Assembly: GCA_003116995.1 (NCBI GenBank)
Contig: BDSL01000190.1
Span: 1-64,000, forward strand
Origin: Yamagishiella unicocca
Lineage: Eukaryota; Chlorophyta; Chlorophyceae; Chlamydomonadales; Volvocaceae
Reading direction: 5' to 3'
Length of the DNA: 64,000 nucleotides
In this document: positions 61,153 through 64,000 of the stretch, one piece after another
Position numbering within the stretch: position 1 is the stretch's first letter
How the letters are laid out: each line of letters begins with the position of its first letter
Made by a program: the position numbers and the translations under genes
Notes under the pieces: generated by a model
The model's input: only the letters and a program-made list of their open reading frames with translations
What the model was told of the DNA's origin: nothing
The model's database searches: none

Positions 61153-63204
61153 TTACACTAGTCTTGTGATGAGGCTGTCAATCTGTGATCGAAGCTGAAT
61201 GAGCTCTTCCATTTGCTTTCTCTTAAGCTCTTTTTTCATCTCTTTCTTCATAGCTTTTCTTGCAGAAGCTTTTGTTCTGCATTCCTTATTGCTACTGGTA
61301 ACACCACTTTCATCAATAAACATAGGAGACTGGTCTGTAAGGCATGATGATGGCAATTTGGCACCAGATGATGGTGTTTTTGACATGTCATTGACACAAG
61401 GAACTTCGGTGACTTCATTGACACAAGGAACTTCGGCGACTTCATTGACACAAGGAACTTCGGTGACTTCATTGACACAAGGAACTTCGGCGACTTCATT
61501 GACACAAGGAACTTCGGCGACTTCAGGGACTTCGGTGACTTCAGTGACACAAGGAACTTCGGTGACTTCAGGGACCTCAGAGACACAAGGAAATTCGGTG
61601 ACTTCAGCAGGGACAATGGCATTCATGGCCGAACTCATGGCACTCCCTTCTGATTTATCGTCATCTTCAACAGAGCAGGATTGAGTAGTTGATGTTTCAT
61701 CCTCAATGGATTCTGGAATAGTAGGAAGATTGTGCTCCAACAATGGCGTAAAGGCAATGTCGTCATCATCATCATCATCACCACCATTGTTTTCCATAAT
61801 GTTATGTGCGGGCTCTTGAACGACGTCATTTACATTGTTTACGTTGTCGATCGCGGCTATGGTGCTAGGAGATGTGCGCCCGCTGATGGCTTCCATGTAA
61901 TCAACAAAATGTTCAGCGATGTCCTTCCAAAGATGAGACTTAAGGATTTTCTGTCTGGATGCGGCACCATGCATTTCTCTCAGTTTTGGTTCGAGGTAGT
62001 ATTGTTCAATTGCATCCGCGAAATCGGTGTAGTCACATAGAAGTGCCTCTCCACCAACAAGGTCACGTGAGTTGTCGACATAATACGCCATGCATGGCTC
62101 CACCATGAGTGAACATGAGTCGTCAAAAAAATCCAGGAATCCACCTAGACGAGGAACGATTTGAGGAATGCCAATCGCCGCTGGCTCCACTGAGCACAGA
62201 CCAACACCTTCACCATCAGCAGTGTTGATTCCACAATCGGCAACATTGTACAGGATGTTTACTTCCTCATCAGTAAACTTCTGTGGGTTGTTAATGATGA
62301 TGAGATGTTTCATACCCACTTCTATAGTCACACCCCGTTTATGGAGCTCTCGTTCATAGATCTCCAGGAGGTCCCATGATCCCTTGAGACTCGTTCCAAT
62401 GACGAACTTAATCATCCCCTTTGATTTACTCGTCTGGAGACAAATCGGTGATTCTTCTGATTCAGCTGAGTGCTGACTTGCTACAATCTGGGCAAATGCC
62501 TTGATGCAGATGTCCCAGCGTTTGCGAGGTTGGTTACGATTGAGGTTAAGCACGATGAAATCATCGTTAGAAAGTCCAAAGTACTTTCGCGCAAGGGCTT
62601 TGGGGACGGGGTAATACACTTTGGGGTTGATGCCATGCTCAAGTACATCACAGGGAAGATCTAGACCTTGCTTAACAATGCAGTCCTTCCAAGAGGGTGT
62701 AAATAGGAGAGCGGCATCTGCATGCACATTCATGAATTTGATATATTCTTTTTTTTGTGAGAGGTACACTTGGTCGATATACAGTACAATTTTGAACCAT
62801 TTGTTTTCGATTCCTTTGAGTTTTTCCAGAACCATGGATATTACAAGTGTATCGTTGTAAATAACGATGACATCGGGGCGCTTCAATGTGACAACATCCA
62901 CGATGGCATCAAGGCCGAACCCTTGCGATTTGGGGCTCTCGTTGGCTGATGCATCATATACATCAACACTGTCAGGTAGATCGGCACGATGTGATGTATG
63001 TTCATGAAAATTCTGAAACCCAAAAATAGACAACTGGATGCGGTTGCGCGTTGCCAACTCTTTCGACAACTCGTAAACAACTTTGGAGTAGCCATTAAAC
63101 TGTCTTGGATGCGTTCCAAAAAGCATCACCTTAAGGGGTGCTGCCATCATTACTGCTTGATGATTTTTAGGCACTGTTGGAGCATCTGTAAAAGAAAGCA
63201 TCAT
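61153..63204 (-). CDS. Family 4-like glycosyltransferase with repeat-rich C-terminus (683 aa)
   Basis: TTG opens the frame at 63222; ATG 63204 (MMLSFTDAPT) is the start. Residues ~15-420 form a GT-B fold: FGTHPRQFNGYSKVVYELS at the N-terminus, GINPKVYYPVP, LNLNRNQPRKRWDICIKAF, then the donor-binding region GEGVGLCSVEPAAIGIPQIV. This matches retaining GT4 enzymes, probably modifying virion glycoproteins. The C-terminal third is disordered: an Asp run, VNEVAEVPCVNEVTEVPC repeats (24-bp units, 61385-61600), and a Lys-rich coiled coil. Confidence 0.88.
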   Translation of the reverse strand: MMLSFTDAPTVPKNHQAVMMAAPLKVMLFGTHPRQFNGYSKVVYELSKELATRNRIQLSIFGFQNFHEHTSHRADLPDSVDVYDASANESPKSQGFGLDAIVDVVTLKRPDVIVIYNDTLVISMVLEKLKGIENKWFKIVLYIDQVYLSQKKEYIKFMNVHADAALLFTPSWKDCIVKQGLDLPCDVLEHGINPKVYYPVPKALARKYFGLSNDDFIVLNLNRNQPRKRWDICIKAFAQIVASQHSAESEESPICLQTSKSKGMIKFVIGTSLKGSWDLLEIYERELHKRGVTIEVGMKHLIIINNPQKFTDEEVNILYNVADCGINTADGEGVGLCSVEPAAIGIPQIVPRLGGFLDFFDDSCSLMVEPCMAYYVDNSRDLVGGEALLCDYTDFADAIEQYYLEPKLREMHGAASRQKILKSHLWKDIAEHFVDYMEAISGRTSPSTIAAIDNVNNVNDVVQEPAHNIMENNGGDDDDDDDIAFTPLLEHNLPTIPESIEDETSTTQSCSVEDDDKSEGSAMSSAMNAIVPAEVTEFPCVSEVPEVTEVPCVTEVTEVPEVAEVPCVNEVAEVPCVNEVTEVPCVNEVAEVPCVNEVTEVPCVNDMSKTPSSGAKLPSSCLTDQSPMFIDESGVTSSNKECRTKASARKAMKKEMKKELKRKQMEELIQLRSQIDSLITRLV

Positions 63205-63337
63205 ATTTTTTTGCGTACTCAAATCGAAACAACACAGAAGGCGTGCTTATGTCTACATTCTCACATGCACAAAAGATTGGACAGGAATATGGGCGCATAT
63301 ATACTCAACTCACGCGTGTCCTGAATTTATTGTTGAA

Positions 63338-63392
63338 CAACTACTTGACAACTACTTGACAACTACTTGACAACTACTTGACAACTACTTGA
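63338..63392. repeat. 11-bp tandem repeat CAACTACTTGA (x5)
   Basis: Five exact units lie between the 3' end of the RING-CH gene at 63416 and the start region of the glycosyltransferase gene. Confidence 0.9.
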
Positions 63393-63415
63393 CAAAAATT
63401 AATTGATGGTGGATT

Positions 63416-64000
63416 TTACTCGAAGAAGCTTGACCAGATTGTGGATCGGCAATATACACAATTCTTCCTTGGAGCAAAATGCATCCATTTCATCGCACAA
63501 CCCAAGTGTAAATTTATCTCACAATTGGGGCATGACACCAAGTTCGTTAAGTTCGTTAGATCATCACAAGACAACAGGCATATAGGACAGTCATCGCATG
63601 GTTGTTTCCGAATGATTGTAAACATATTTCGTATTGTTGTCCTATCTCGTCTTATCGTCGCTAGACGAGCCACATAATCATTAGGGCTCAAATCAGGGTC
63701 CTCCTGGTTCCCCTGATTCTCCTGATTATCATGATGTGGGAGTCTTGTCATTGACCAATTGCCATGATTGCCTGTACGTATGCTTGATTGTGATGTCTGA
63801 CGAGTTCCTATGGAACTTCCTGCACCTCTGGAACTTTCTGGACCTCTAGAACTTCCTGGACCTCTGGAACTTTCTGGACCTCCGGCATCTCCAGCATATG
63901 ATTCTTCTGCAGAGTGTCTTATCAGATGTGATGAATTATTGATGTAATTCATCTGTTCTGCAGAAAGCGTTCTATCATTGTCTTGTTCCACTGTGTGCAA
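63416..64000 (-). CDS. RING-CH-like protein, 5' end beyond the window
   Basis: The frame is open to the right edge; the edge codon is TTG and the first internal ATG is at 63952, so the true start may lie outside. The C-terminus carries CPIC, CPNC, His-x2-Cys (INLHLGC) and CVYC in C4HC3 order, as in the protein at 19610. A GPESSRGPGSSRGPESSRG repeat precedes it. It is a likely E3 ubiquitin ligase (inference). Confidence 0.75.
   Translation of the reverse strand: MHTVEQDNDRTLSAEQMNYINNSSHLIRHSAEESYAGDAGGPESSRGPGSSRGPESSRGAGSSIGTRQTSQSSIRTGNHGNWSMTRLPHHDNQENQGNQEDPDLSPNDYVARLATIRRDRTTIRNMFTIIRKQPCDDCPICLLSCDDLTNLTNLVSCPNCEINLHLGCAMKWMHFAPRKNCVYCRSTIWSSFFE

Noticed and set aside
1..64000. tRNA genes, CRISPR arrays, bacterial promoters or ribosome binding sites
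   Set aside because: I saw no cloverleaf-like sequences or spacer-repeat arrays by eye; tandem repeats here lack unique spacers. Starts show no Shine-Dalgarno pattern. A tRNAscan-type search would be needed to exclude tRNAs fully.

Overview
The window looks like part of the genome of a large dsDNA virus of the phylum Nucleocytoviricota (a giant virus of protists or algae). Hallmark genes support this: a family B DNA polymerase, a poxvirus D6/D11-type helicase, a ribonucleotide reductase small subunit, an RNase III, a dihydrofolate reductase, an RNA ligase, a prolyl 4-hydroxylase, protein kinases, and large families of ankyrin, PWDW-repeat, F-box and RING proteins. Genes are short, densely packed on both strands and carry many in-frame tandem repeats. 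The motif AAAATTGA lies 50-120 nt upstream of three genes. That motif is the known early promoter of mimiviruses, and the DNA polymerase intein sits at the site used in Mimivirus, so Imitervirales is my best guess. I see no major capsid protein, RNA polymerase or packaging ATPase here to settle it.

Layout. 1-2.1 kb: small hypothetical genes, one apparently broken by frameshifts. 2.4-9.3 kb: F-box/ankyrin genes, a PWDW-repeat gene, a 4-TM protein and ankyrin debris. 9.3-14.3 kb: membrane proteins (one with a poly-G frameshift) and a putative HExxH metalloprotease. 14.4-18.0 kb: a 1192-residue beta-propeller/PA14/LamG protein, probably virion-surface or adhesive. 18.1-25 kb: a degenerate kinase, a RING-CH protein, a J-domain protein and a BCS1-like AAA ATPase. 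25-32 kb: cold-shock protein, RNase III, RNR small subunit, RNA ligase and prolyl hydroxylase. 32-42.6 kb: repeat protein, helicase, LRR protein and DHFR. 42.7-45.5 kb: small membrane proteins. 45.7-50.4 kb: DNA polymerase B, with an apparent spliceosomal intron and a 292-residue intein. 50.5-54.2 kb: tandemly duplicated PWDW genes, one broken. 54.3-64 kb: F-box, RING, kinase and glycosyltransferase genes.

How the genes fit together. DNA polymerase, RNR and DHFR serve genome replication and nucleotide supply. The helicase, RNase III, RNA ligase and cold-shock protein act on transcription and RNA. F-box/ankyrin and RING proteins are the usual viral kit for redirecting host ubiquitination. Glycosyltransferase, prolyl hydroxylase and the 1192-residue protein suit a modified, adhesive particle surface.

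The most distinctive features are: (i) a canonical spliceosomal intron in polB filled with 13-bp repeats; (ii) an intein splitting the YGD/TDS active-site motif; (iii) a dispersed ~65-81 bp palindromic MITE-like element in three copies; (iv) short tandem repeats at nearly every convergent 3' gene junction; and (v) many decaying gene copies (ankyrin, kinase, F-box, PWDW). Several frameshifts lie at homopolymers and could be sequencing errors. Many candidate reading frames begin at GTG or TTG; I moved starts to the first plausible ATG and say where none exists.
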